Source of the DNA: an uncultured Hyphomonadaceae bacterium
Lineage (GTDB): Bacteria; Pseudomonadota; Alphaproteobacteria; Caulobacterales; Hyphomonadaceae
Direction: 5' to 3'
Assembly (NCBI GenBank): GCA_938049795.1
Contig: CALLCD010000180.1
Span: forward strand, 1-14,467
Length of the DNA: 14,467 nt
Shown here: positions 1 to 5,507 of the stretch, one piece after another
Layout of the letters: the number at the start of each line of letters is the position of its first letter
How positions within the stretch are numbered: position 1 is the stretch's first letter
Made by a program: the position numbers and the translations under genes
Notes under the pieces: generated by a model
The model's database searches: none
What the model was told of the DNA's origin: nothing
Seen by the model: only the letters and a program-made list of their open reading frames with translations

Positions 1-867
1 ATAGAAAATATGCCCCACTTCAATCCCGCGCGCCTCGGTCTTGCGCCCGTCCGGCACATCCGCATACGCCGCCGCATCATGCTTTTCGTCCGTCGCCGCG
101 TAAAACTTCGTCCGCTTGTCCATCTCCGCCGCAAGCGCCGCTTCATCGCCAAAATCGAAATCAAGCCCGGGCGCAGGCACATCCAGCACCTCGCTGTCGC
201 AGAACACCGCGCTCTCGCCGCTTTCGGCCAGCACCAGAAACTCATGGCTCAAATCCCCGCCAATCGGCCCTGGGTCCGCCTGCATCGGGATCGCAGTCAC
301 GCCCAGCCGGTCAAACGTATTCAGATATGCCGCAAACATCTTCTGATAGGACACCCGCGCCGCCGCTTCGGTCAGATCGAAACTGTACGCATCCTTCATC
401 AAAAACTCGCGCCCCCGCATCACCCCAAAGCGCGGCCGCACCTCGTCGCGAAACTTCCATTGCTGATGATAGAGGTTCAGCGGCAATTGTTTGTAACTCT
501 TCACATAGCCGCGAAACACGTCCGTGATCATTTCCTCATTGGTCGGCCCATACAGCATGTCCCGCCCGCCGCGATCGGTAATCCGCAGCATTTCCTCGCC
601 ATAATCATCATACCGCCCCGACTCGCGCCACAAATCGGCCTGTTGCAGCGTCGGCATCAACATCTCGACCGCCCCAGCCCGGTCCATCTCCTCGCGCACA
701 ATCTGCTCGATTTTCTTGAGCACCTTGAACCCAAGCGGCAACCAGGAATAAATCCCCGCCCCGTTTTGACGCACCATCCCCGCGCGCAGCATCAATTGGT
801 GAGACACAATCGCCGCATCCGAAGGCACATCCTTGGTCACAGGTAAAAAATATTGAGACAGGCGCAT
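1..867 (-). CDS. proS: Prolyl-tRNA synthetase, N-terminal 289 residues (3' end outside window)
   Basis: Cytoplasmic class II aminoacyl-tRNA synthetase that charges tRNA-Pro with proline. The gene starts at ATG 867 (MRLSQYFLPVTKD) and runs off the window at base 1, ending in GIEVGHIFY at residues 281-289. Family landmarks are the GPTNEE motif at 107-112, motif 2 RPRFGVMRGREFLMKDAYSF at about 144-163, and GPIGGDLSHEF around 200-210. In the long (E. coli) form about 180 extra residues of the INS editing domain separate the SHEF region from GIEVGHIF. Here only about 70 residues lie between them, so this is the short alphaproteobacterial type without a full INS domain. It lies 52 bases after the DUF1467 stop, probably in the same transcript. 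The Shine-Dalgarno sequence is weak (GGAA). Identification is very secure; the unseen C-terminal half should hold motif 3 and the anticodon-binding domain. Confidence 0.97.
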   Translation of the reverse strand, partial: MRLSQYFLPVTKDVPSDAAIVSHQLMLRAGMVRQNGAGIYSWLPLGFKVLKKIEQIVREEMDRAGAVEMLMPTLQQADLWRESGRYDDYGEEMLRITDRGGRDMLYGPTNEEMITDVFRGYVKSYKQLPLNLYHQQWKFRDEVRPRFGVMRGREFLMKDAYSFDLTEAAARVSYQKMFAAYLNTFDRLGVTAIPMQADPGPIGGDLSHEFLVLAESGESAVFCDSEVLDVPAPGLDFDFGDEAALAAEMDKRTKFYAATDEKHDAAAYADVPDGRKTEARGIEVGHIFY

Positions 868-919
868 AATGGGAATTTCCAACCATTTCAAATGACAGAC
901 CTAGGCTTAGCCCCAGCCG

Positions 920-1156
920 CTATTGAGGCGCAAGCATTGGTATGATGATTGATGCCAAAATCGTAATGATCACCGCCCCAATCGTTGCCCAAACCGCCTT
1001 TTTCAGCAGCATCGGCGCCACCGGCGCGCCGCCCTCCGTGCCCGCCACGGTGCCCTCATCGCTCTCGTTTTGCGATTCAATCCCGATCGAGAGCGAAGGC
1101 AAAAACACCAGCCACCACGCAATCGCAAACACAATCAATACCTGCACCCAGTGCAT
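920..1156 (-). CDS. DUF1467 family small membrane protein
   Basis: A 78-residue protein of unknown function with two predicted membrane helices, at about residues 4-25 and 53-75. They are joined by an acidic polar loop (ESQNESDEGT). The segment VAGTEGGAPVAPMLLKKAV at 37-55 matches the conserved GTxxGAPxxPxLxxK core of the DUF1467 family, which in alphaproteobacteria is commonly found between mce and proS, as here. The start chosen is ATG 1156 (MHWVQVLIVF), because AAGGAG lies six bases upstream. An in-frame ATG at 1171 would add five residues but would place this Shine-Dalgarno sequence inside the coding region. A REP-like hairpin ends just before the ribosome-binding site. No function can be inferred beyond inner-membrane location. 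Confidence 0.85.
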   Translation of the reverse strand: MHWVQVLIVFAIAWWLVFLPSLSIGIESQNESDEGTVAGTEGGAPVAPMLLKKAVWATIGAVIITILASIIIPMLAPQ

Positions 1157-1162
1157 ATAGGA

Positions 1163-1168
1163 CTCCTT
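1163..1168 (-). promoter_or_regulatory. Shine-Dalgarno sequence of the DUF1467 gene
   Basis: AAGGAG on the minus strand, six bases before ATG 1156. It decides the start in favour of 1156 over the in-frame ATG at 1171. A hairpin (1176-1198) ends seven bases upstream of it. Confidence 0.75.
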
Positions 1169-1175
1169 CATGTTT

Positions 1176-1220
1176 GTTCCCCGCCAAGGCGATGGAACAC
1201 CGCTCCGCGGGCTGATGGCT
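1176..1220 (+). repeat. Module B, copy 1
   Basis: Hairpin GTTCC-C-CGCC-AA-GGCG-AT-GGAAC at 1176-1198, followed by a tail ending GGGCTGATGGCT. Relative to copies 3 and 4, both stems carry paired (compensatory) changes: GTTCC/GGAAC replaces GTCCC/GGGAC, and CGCC/GGCG replaces CGCT/AGCG. It lies immediately upstream of the DUF1467 ribosome-binding site on the minus strand. Confidence 0.7.
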
Positions 1221-1230
1221 CTTCTTATCT

Positions 1231-1280
1231 GTCCCCTGCGCCTTTGGCGCAATAGGACGTGGCTCCGCCAACTCATGGCT
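1231..1280 (+). repeat. Module B, copy 2 (longer stem variant)
   Basis: GTCC-CC-TGCGCC-TTT-GGCGCA-ATA-GGAC at 1231-1258. The inner stem is six base pairs instead of four and the loop is TTT, but the overall bulged architecture is the same. The tail GTGGCTCCGCCAACTCATGGCT matches copies 3 and 4 closely. Confidence 0.7.
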
Positions 1281-1309
1281 GACTCTCCAAAAGCACCACA
1301 GGTCCGTAT

Positions 1310-1327
1310 CCCCAACGAAAGTTGGGG
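1310..1327 (+). repeat. Module A, copy 1: perfect 7-bp hairpin with GAAA loop
   Basis: CCCCAAC (1310-1316), GAAA loop, GTTGGGG (1321-1327). A GNRA-type tetraloop forms if the plus strand is transcribed; the minus-strand transcript would carry a TTTC loop. Confidence 0.85.
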
Positions 1328-1347
1328 TCCATGGCAACTTGTCCTTT

Positions 1348-1392
1348 GTCCCCCGCTAAAGCGATGGGACGTGCCTCCGCCAGCTCATGGCT
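1348..1392 (+). repeat. Module B, copy 3
   Basis: Hairpin GTCCC-C-CGCT-AA-AGCG-AT-GGGAC at 1348-1370, then a tail ending CAGCTCATGGCT. It is the second part of the first 118-base unit. Confidence 0.8.
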
Positions 1393-1427
1393 GGTTCTCT
1401 CTCCACACGCAACCAAGGGTTCCGTAT

Positions 1428-1445
1428 CCCCAACGAAAGTTGGGG
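1428..1445 (+). repeat. Module A, copy 2: perfect 7-bp hairpin with GAAA loop
   Basis: Identical to copy 1, with arms at 1428-1434 and 1439-1445, exactly 118 bases further on. Confidence 0.85.
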
Positions 1446-1465
1446 TCCATGGCAACTTGTTCCTT

Positions 1466-1510
1466 GTCCCCCGCTAAAGCGATGGGACATGGCCCCGCCA
1501 GCTCATGGCT
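1466..1510 (+). repeat. Module B, copy 4
   Basis: Hairpin identical to copy 3 at 1466-1488. The tail differs at three bases and ends CAGCTCATGGCT. Confidence 0.8.
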
Positions 1511-1548
1511 GACCCTCCACAAGCACCCAACCCACCGAACAAAGCCCC

Positions 1549-1616
1549 CGAGCTCCGCTCGCAAGGGCAAAGCCCGTCGGCCGGTCAGGCCGCCCCGCCG
1601 GAGCCGCCACGCGGCG
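1549..1616. repeat. Cluster of short GC-rich hairpins
   Basis: Four small inverted repeats lie in 68 bases: CGAG-CTCCG-CTCG (1549-1561), GGGC-AAA-GCCC (1565-1575), CGGCC-GGTCA-GGCCG (1578-1592) and GCCGC-CAC-GCGGC (1603-1615). They differ in sequence from modules A and B. Neither strand shows a T-tract right after a stem, so there is no good case for an intrinsic terminator. No coding signal is visible. Confidence 0.5.
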
Positions 1617-1632
1617 TGAGGCAAAACATGCG

Positions 1633-1684
1633 AGCCATCAGCCGCCGAAGGCGCGTCTCATCGTGAGCGTAGCGAACGGGAGAC
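1633..1684 (-). repeat. Module B, copy 5, inverted orientation
   Basis: Read on the minus strand from 1684, an outer stem GTCTC/GAGAC (1680-1684 with 1655-1659) encloses a longer imperfect inner stem. The tail runs GCGCCTTCGGCGGCTGATGGCT to 1633 and closely matches that of copy 1 (GGGCTGATGGCT). It points opposite to the other four copies, so the array is flanked by converging modules. Confidence 0.6.
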
Positions 1685-1743
1685 AAACACAAACAAAAAA
1701 CAATCCAAGACCAGAGACAACCTACCACACCACCCCGAAGTGT

Positions 1744-1845
1744 CGGATAAGTCCCATCCGCACACCGGCCGAGTAGACTCCGCAATAGACTCCTCGCCGC
1801 CCGAAGAGACTCCAAAAGCGCCCGTCAATCCTCCGGATAGATCCG
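1744..1845. promoter_or_regulatory. Non-coding patch with three GANTC sites and two CGGAT/ATCCG dyads
   Basis: GACTC (a GANTC, the site of the alphaproteobacterial cell-cycle methylase CcrM) occurs at 1776-1780, 1788-1792 and 1808-1812, three times in 37 bases. The first two are part of a repeated TAGACTCC string. Two dyads, CGGAT-(7)-ATCCG at 1744-1760 and CGGAT-AG-ATCCG at 1834-1845, flank the cluster. The patch lies between the mce stop and the palindrome array, where a promoter for DUF1467-proS could sit. I cannot point to convincing -35/-10 boxes, and no strong terminator is visible after mce. A regulatory role is inference only. Confidence 0.25.
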
Positions 1846-1871
1846 CAGCTCTCCCACGCCCTATCCGCGCC

Positions 1872-2291
1872 CTAATGCGCGTCCTTCGGCGTCTCCATCA
1901 ATTCAATCAGGACACCGTTCGAATCTTTCGGATGAATGAAAACAATCGGCGTGCCATGCGCCCCGATACGTGGCTCACCGAGCACCGTCGCCCCGCGCGC
2001 TTTCATCGCGTCCACCGCCTCGTGAATATCGGCCACCTCGAAGCAAACATGATGCTGCCCGCCTTTCGGGTTTTTCTGGATAAAGCCCCAAATCGGCGAC
2101 TGCTCGTCAAGCGGCTCGATCAGCTCGATCTGGCTATTGGGCAAGTTCACAAAACACACTTTCACGCCCTGCGCAGGCATGTCGAACGGCACCGTAATGT
2201 CAGTCGCACCATACAGTGTACGGTATGTTTCCATCGCTTCTTCAATGTCCGGCACCGCAACGCCAACATGGTTCAAAGGGCCAATTTTCAT
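1872..2291 (-). CDS. mce: Methylmalonyl-CoA epimerase
   Basis: A 139-residue protein of the vicinal oxygen chelate (VOC/glyoxalase) superfamily that interconverts (2S)- and (2R)-methylmalonyl-CoA, between propionyl-CoA carboxylase and methylmalonyl-CoA mutase. It shows two βαβββ halves. The expected divalent-metal ligands are H8 (LNHVGVAV), E56 (SQIELIEP), H80 or H81 (GGQHHVCFEV) and E130 (GVLIELME). The run IGAHGTPIVFIHPKDSNGV at 109-127 is diagnostic of this epimerase rather than of a general glyoxalase. Length is normal for the family. ATG 2291 has AGGAG seven bases upstream. It follows rnj by 24 bases and is the last gene of the run before the 715-base non-coding stretch. Confidence 0.95.
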   Translation of the reverse strand: MKIGPLNHVGVAVPDIEEAMETYRTLYGATDITVPFDMPAQGVKVCFVNLPNSQIELIEPLDEQSPIWGFIQKNPKGGQHHVCFEVADIHEAVDAMKARGATVLGEPRIGAHGTPIVFIHPKDSNGVLIELMETPKDAH

Positions 2292-2315
2292 ATCAAATCT
2301 CCTCTATCGCCGCGC

Positions 2316-3989
2316 CTAGACGCGCAGCACAATCACATCCACCAGCGGCTTGCGTCCGGCCACACGTTCGCACATCCGGCGCGCCGCGCGCCCGACCGCT
2401 TTCTCGACCGCCTCATCATCCTCGCGCGCTCGCAATTTCATCTTCTCGAAAGCCCGCTCGGCCGCCTCGTCCAATATGTCCAAAAGCTCATCCGCCGTGC
2501 TGCCATCAGCTTCGGAAAAACCCCGTGCACTGACAAGTGGTCCATCCACCGCCTGGCCTCTTTTGTCAATCACAAGCGAGATGGTGAGGATGCCAGAATG
2601 TGCGATTTTCTTACGTTCAATCAACCCCATAGCGTCCGACGGCACAAGCTTGTTGCCATCCAGATAGAGCCTCCCCGCAGGCACATCATCAATCACTTTC
2701 GCACGGCCGGGCGCAAGCTGCACCATATGCCCATTGCGCGGCGTCACCGTCTGTCCGACCTGCATGCTCTGGGCAAATTTCGCATGCTCCAGCGTGTGCC
2801 GCCGCTCGCCATGCACGGGCACTGAAATCTCCGGTTTGATCCATTGATACATCCGTCGCAATTCATCCCGACACGGATGACCCGAAACATGGATCGTCTC
2901 CTTAAGCATGCGCGGCGTAATCAACTGCACGCCCCTGTCGGCAAGCTGGTTTTGCATGGCGTAAATCCCGGACTCATTGCCAGGGATCGTGCGCGACGAA
3001 AAGATCACCGTATCGCCATCGCCCAGCGAGACATGCCGATGGTCCCCGCGCGCAATCCGGCCAAGCGCCGCGCGCGGCTCGCCCTGACTGCCCGTACACA
3101 GATAAAGAATATTGTCAGGCGGGAAGAAGCCCGCCTCTTCCTCATCGATAAAATCCTGCACTCCGCCGAGCAGCCCTGCAACCTTGGCGGCATTGGTCAC
3201 CTTGTGCATGCTCCGCCCGACAAGACAGACCCGCCGTCCAGCCGCTTCCGCCGCCAGCACAACTGTCTCCACCCGCGCCACATTCGATGCAAAAGTCGTC
3301 ACCGCCACTTTACCAGTCTGCTTGGCAATCAGCTCGAACAGCGACTTGCGCACCGTCGCCTCAGAGCCCGACTCGCCCTCCTCGAACACGTTCGTCGAGT
3401 CGCAAACCATCGCCAGCACGCCTTCACGCCCAAGCGCTTCCAGCCGCTCAAACGCCATCTCATCACCAAGCTGCGGCTCAGCGTCAATCTTCCAGTCGCC
3501 GGTATGGAACACGGTCCCGAGCGCGGTCTTGATGACAAGCCCATTCATCTCGGGGATCGAATGCGTCATCGGCAAATACTCGACCGAAAACGGCCCCGCC
3601 TCAATCGTATCGCCCGTCTTGATCGTCCGCAAATGGCTCTCATCCACCCCGCGCTCGACCATCTTCGCACGCGCCAGCTCGGCGGTAAACGCGGTGGCAT
3701 AAATCGGCGCCCGCAGACGTGGCCACAAAAGACCCAGCGCGCCGATATGGTCCTCATGCGCATGGGTCAGGAAAATCGCCTCGATCTTTTCATCATCGAG
3801 AAAGGTCGGATCGGGCGTGATAATGTCGATGCCCGGCGTGTCCGGTCCGCCAAAGGTCACGCCGACATCAGCAATGATCCAGCGCCGCGCATCGGCCGGA
3901 CCGAACCCGTAAGCGTTCAAATTCATGCCAATTTCTTCGCACCCGCCAAGCGGCAGGAAGACGAGTTGGGGCGTGTTTTGTGTGCTCAC
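2316..3989 (-). CDS. rnj: Ribonuclease J (metallo-β-lactamase/β-CASP RNase)
   Basis: A 557-residue RNase J with endonuclease and 5'-3' exonuclease activity in RNA maturation and decay. It has a metallo-β-lactamase core interrupted by a β-CASP domain (about residues 220-350) and a C-terminal domain. Metal-site motifs are THAHEDH (H76, H78, D80, H81), MTHSIP (H143), HTGDWK (D165), SGHPCRDE (H371) and PVHGE (H393). MVCDSTN at 194-200 and TGSQGEP at 299-305 are further family marks. The start is GTG 3989, inside a GTGA overlap with the coaX stop, which suggests translational coupling. Only a weak AGG precedes it. Length and motifs are complete. Linkage to coaX and complex I genes is typical of alphaproteobacteria. 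Confidence 0.95.
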   Translation of the reverse strand: MSTQNTPQLVFLPLGGCEEIGMNLNAYGFGPADARRWIIADVGVTFGGPDTPGIDIITPDPTFLDDEKIEAIFLTHAHEDHIGALGLLWPRLRAPIYATAFTAELARAKMVERGVDESHLRTIKTGDTIEAGPFSVEYLPMTHSIPEMNGLVIKTALGTVFHTGDWKIDAEPQLGDEMAFERLEALGREGVLAMVCDSTNVFEEGESGSEATVRKSLFELIAKQTGKVAVTTFASNVARVETVVLAAEAAGRRVCLVGRSMHKVTNAAKVAGLLGGVQDFIDEEEAGFFPPDNILYLCTGSQGEPRAALGRIARGDHRHVSLGDGDTVIFSSRTIPGNESGIYAMQNQLADRGVQLITPRMLKETIHVSGHPCRDELRRMYQWIKPEISVPVHGERRHTLEHAKFAQSMQVGQTVTPRNGHMVQLAPGRAKVIDDVPAGRLYLDGNKLVPSDAMGLIERKKIAHSGILTISLVIDKRGQAVDGPLVSARGFSEADGSTADELLDILDEAAERAFEKMKLRAREDDEAVEKAVGRAARRMCERVAGRKPLVDVIVLRV

Positions 3990-4762
3990 TTTGTACCTAC
4001 ATTCCGGTTATAAATCTCAAGCAAGCCGCGAATGGTCAGGTCGAAATCATACACATCAATCGTATCACTCGCCCCTTCAAACAGCGACGCCACCCCGCCC
4101 GTCGCGATCACGCGCATCGGCTCGCCATACTCTTCCTTGATCCGCCGCACCAGCCCGTCAATCAGCCCGATATAGCCCCAAAACACGCCCGATTGCATCG
4201 CCCCGAGCGTGTCCCCGCCGATCACTTTTTCCGGCTTCTGGATCGCAATCCGTGGCAATTGCGCCGCCGCATCATGCAAGGCTCGCATCGACAAATTAAT
4301 CCCTGGACAGATGATCCCGCCCTCAAACCCGCCATCAGGACCAACCACATCAAACGTCGTCGCTGTCCCGCTATCAATCACAATCAGCGCGCCCTCATAG
4401 GCCTTGTGTGCGCCCACCGCATTGACCAGCCGGTCCGCACCCGCCTGCTCTGGCCGCTTGATCCGGATCGGCACGCCGAGATCGGTATTCGTCTCGCCAA
4501 CGAAAATCGCCTCGACTTTCAGATAGCGTTTGGAGAAATTGCGAAAATTGAAAATCGCCTGCGGCACAACCGTCGAAACGATACAGCCCGTAATCGCGCC
4601 AAATTCCAGCCCGTTCATCTCGCACAATTGCTTGAACCAGACGGCATAATCGTCCGCCGTCCGCGCCGCATCGGTCGAGATCCGCCATTGCGCAACCCAG
4701 TCGGTGCCATCGTAAAGCGCGAACACGCTATTTGTATTTCCGACATCAATTGCCAGCAGCAT
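3986..4762 (-). CDS. coaX: Type III pantothenate kinase
   Basis: A 258-residue cytoplasmic kinase that phosphorylates pantothenate in the first step of coenzyme A synthesis. It has the ASKHA (acetate and sugar kinase/Hsp70/actin) fold of the CoaX type, unrelated to CoaA. Motifs are DVGNTN at 6-11 (catalytic D6 and phosphate loop), GADR at 108-111, IDSGTATTFD at 129-138, GGIICPG at 148-154 and ATGG at 220-223. ATG 4762 lies one base after the birA stop. The open frame continues upstream to 5158 but only as an out-of-frame reading of birA, so the longer version is rejected. The TGA stop overlaps the GTG start of rnj. CoaX proteins often need a monovalent cation and escape CoA feedback inhibition; this is family knowledge, not seen here. 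Confidence 0.96.
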   Translation of the reverse strand: MLLAIDVGNTNSVFALYDGTDWVAQWRISTDAARTADDYAVWFKQLCEMNGLEFGAITGCIVSTVVPQAIFNFRNFSKRYLKVEAIFVGETNTDLGVPIRIKRPEQAGADRLVNAVGAHKAYEGALIVIDSGTATTFDVVGPDGGFEGGIICPGINLSMRALHDAAAQLPRIAIQKPEKVIGGDTLGAMQSGVFWGYIGLIDGLVRRIKEEYGEPMRVIATGGVASLFEGASDTIDVYDFDLTIRGLLEIYNRNVGTK

Positions 4763-4763
4763 T

Positions 4764-5507
4764 TTATCCCACTTCCCTGATGAGGTGCACATCTCCGGTC
4801 CTGATCGTCCGAAGGTCTCCGTTTTCCAATTGTAGCAACAAGGCACCGTCCGCGTCCATGTCCTTGAAAATACCCTCGACCCGCATATCGTCACACCTAA
4901 CCGAAATCTGCTCGCCAATCCCGTCCGCGCGCGCCAGCCAGCTTGCTCGGGTGGCGGCAAAATCAGCAATCGCCTCGGCCAGCCGGACCGCAAACGCCGC
5001 GCGCAGCGCCTCAAGCGCCATCTGCGCATCAACAAGCATATCGCCGCGCAGATCAGCAATCGAGACCGTCTTCTGATCGAGCCCGTCTGGCGCATGGGCA
5101 ACATTGATCCCGATCCCGGCGGCGACCCAACGCCCTGACGCGCTTTCGCCCGTCTCAATCAGAATGCCCGAAATCTTCTGCCCCGCGCAGCGCACATCAT
5201 TTGGCCATTTCAGCTTCGGGGCAGAGGCCGGTGCCAGTTCAGCAATGGCGTCACTTACGCTGAGCGCTGCCGCAAATGGAATCCGCGTGGCCTCGGCAAC
5301 AGAGCCCGCCCAATGAAACAGCACCGTTGTGTACAGATTACCCGCAGCGGACGACCACTTGCGCCCCGCGCGCCCGCGTCCAGCGGTCTGATGACGCGCG
5401 GCGATCCATTGGTTGGAAAATGCACCAGAGGCGGCAATCGCCTTGGCGTCCTCATTCGTGCTGCCAGTTTCCTCCAGCCAGTATATTGGCCAGACCGCTT
5501 CACTCAC
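4764..5507 (-). CDS. birA: Biotin-[acetyl-CoA-carboxylase] ligase, catalytic form without DNA-binding domain
   Basis: A 247-residue enzyme that activates biotin to biotinyl-AMP and transfers it to a lysine of carboxylase carrier proteins. Motifs are ETGSTNEDAK at 13-22, the adenylate loop QTAGRGRAGRKW at 40-51, KWPNDV at 100-105, the active-site lysine K111 in KISGILIET, and GIGINV at 131-136. A C-terminal SH3-like domain follows (about 205-245). The catalytic motif begins within 20 residues of the start, so the N-terminal winged helix of E. coli BirA is absent (group I). It therefore should not act as the biotin-operon repressor. The start is GTG 5507 within a GTGA overlap with the nuoN stop. 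Confidence 0.94.
   Translation of the reverse strand: MSEAVWPIYWLEETGSTNEDAKAIAASGAFSNQWIAARHQTAGRGRAGRKWSSAAGNLYTTVLFHWAGSVAEATRIPFAAALSVSDAIAELAPASAPKLKWPNDVRCAGQKISGILIETGESASGRWVAAGIGINVAHAPDGLDQKTVSIADLRGDMLVDAQMALEALRAAFAVRLAEAIADFAATRASWLARADGIGEQISVRCDDMRVEGIFKDMDADGALLLQLENGDLRTIRTGDVHLIREVG

Larger units (their letters stand above)
1303..1538 (+). repeat. 118-base direct tandem repeat, two units
   Basis: Units start at 1303 and 1421. The first 91 bases of each (1303-1393 and 1421-1511) differ at about five positions by eye; the remaining 27 bases are clearly more diverged. Each unit contains one A hairpin and one B hairpin at the same offset. The tail resembling CTCCANAAGCACC also follows copy 2 of module B, so the pattern extends back to about 1231 as a partial unit lacking module A. 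Confidence 0.85.
1176..1684. repeat. REP-like palindrome array between mce and the DUF1467 gene
   Basis: The non-coding stretch 1157-1871 is filled largely by two kinds of palindromic module. Module B is a bulged hairpin (outer stem such as GTCCC/GGGAC, inner stem such as CGCT/AGCG) followed by a tail ending in ATGGCT. It occurs at 1176, 1231, 1348 and 1466 in one orientation and at 1684-1633 in the other. Module A is the perfect hairpin CCCCAAC-GAAA-GTTGGGG, at 1310 and 1428. Read in frame, such elements give peptides like WTPTFVGDT and MDPNFRWGYG. These resemble the WxPAFAGxT and DPSFRWGD strings well known from alphaproteobacterial REP-like intergenic repeats mis-called as small proteins. 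Assignment to a repeat family is by resemblance only. Confidence 0.8.

Noticed and set aside
10..846. Long plus-strand ORF (278 codons) opposite proS
   Set aside because: His/Arg/Pro-rich shadow frame caused by high GC at the codon positions of the proS strand; the minus strand encodes a textbook synthetase.
868..919. Separate promoter between the DUF1467 gene and proS
   Set aside because: The 52 bases hold a small GGCTAAGCC dyad but no recognisable -35/-10 pair; co-transcription is simpler.
1157..1315. N-terminal extension of the DUF1467 protein to 1315
   Set aside because: The added residues are translated from palindromic repeat modules, and the strong AAGGAG lies in front of ATG 1156.
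1303..1538. Possible CRISPR array
   Set aside because: There are only two long direct units (118 bases) with internal palindromes, no short regular repeats with unique spacers, and no cas genes nearby.
1170..1619. Plus-strand ORF of 149 codons across the palindrome array
   Set aside because: It is Pro/Arg/Trp-rich and reads straight through the tandem repeat and hairpins, giving repeat-derived peptides in several frames. There is no ribosome-binding site and no family resemblance.
1585..1815. Minus-strand ORF of 76 codons between mce and the DUF1467 gene
   Set aside because: It spans the inverted hairpin and the GC-rich hairpins, has a repeat-type peptide end, and lacks a convincing Shine-Dalgarno sequence.
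1834..1871. Intrinsic terminator after mce
   Set aside because: The CGGAT-AG-ATCCG stem is short with a two-base loop, and no T-run follows directly; the only nearby TTTT is too far away.
2844..4013. Long plus-strand ORF (389 codons) opposite rnj
   Set aside because: Shadow of the RNase J gene with biased Arg/His composition and no recognisable domain.
4763..5158. N-terminal extension of coaX to 5158
   Set aside because: The extra 132 residues are an alternate frame of birA and are Arg-rich; DVGNTN must lie close to the N-terminus in CoaX.
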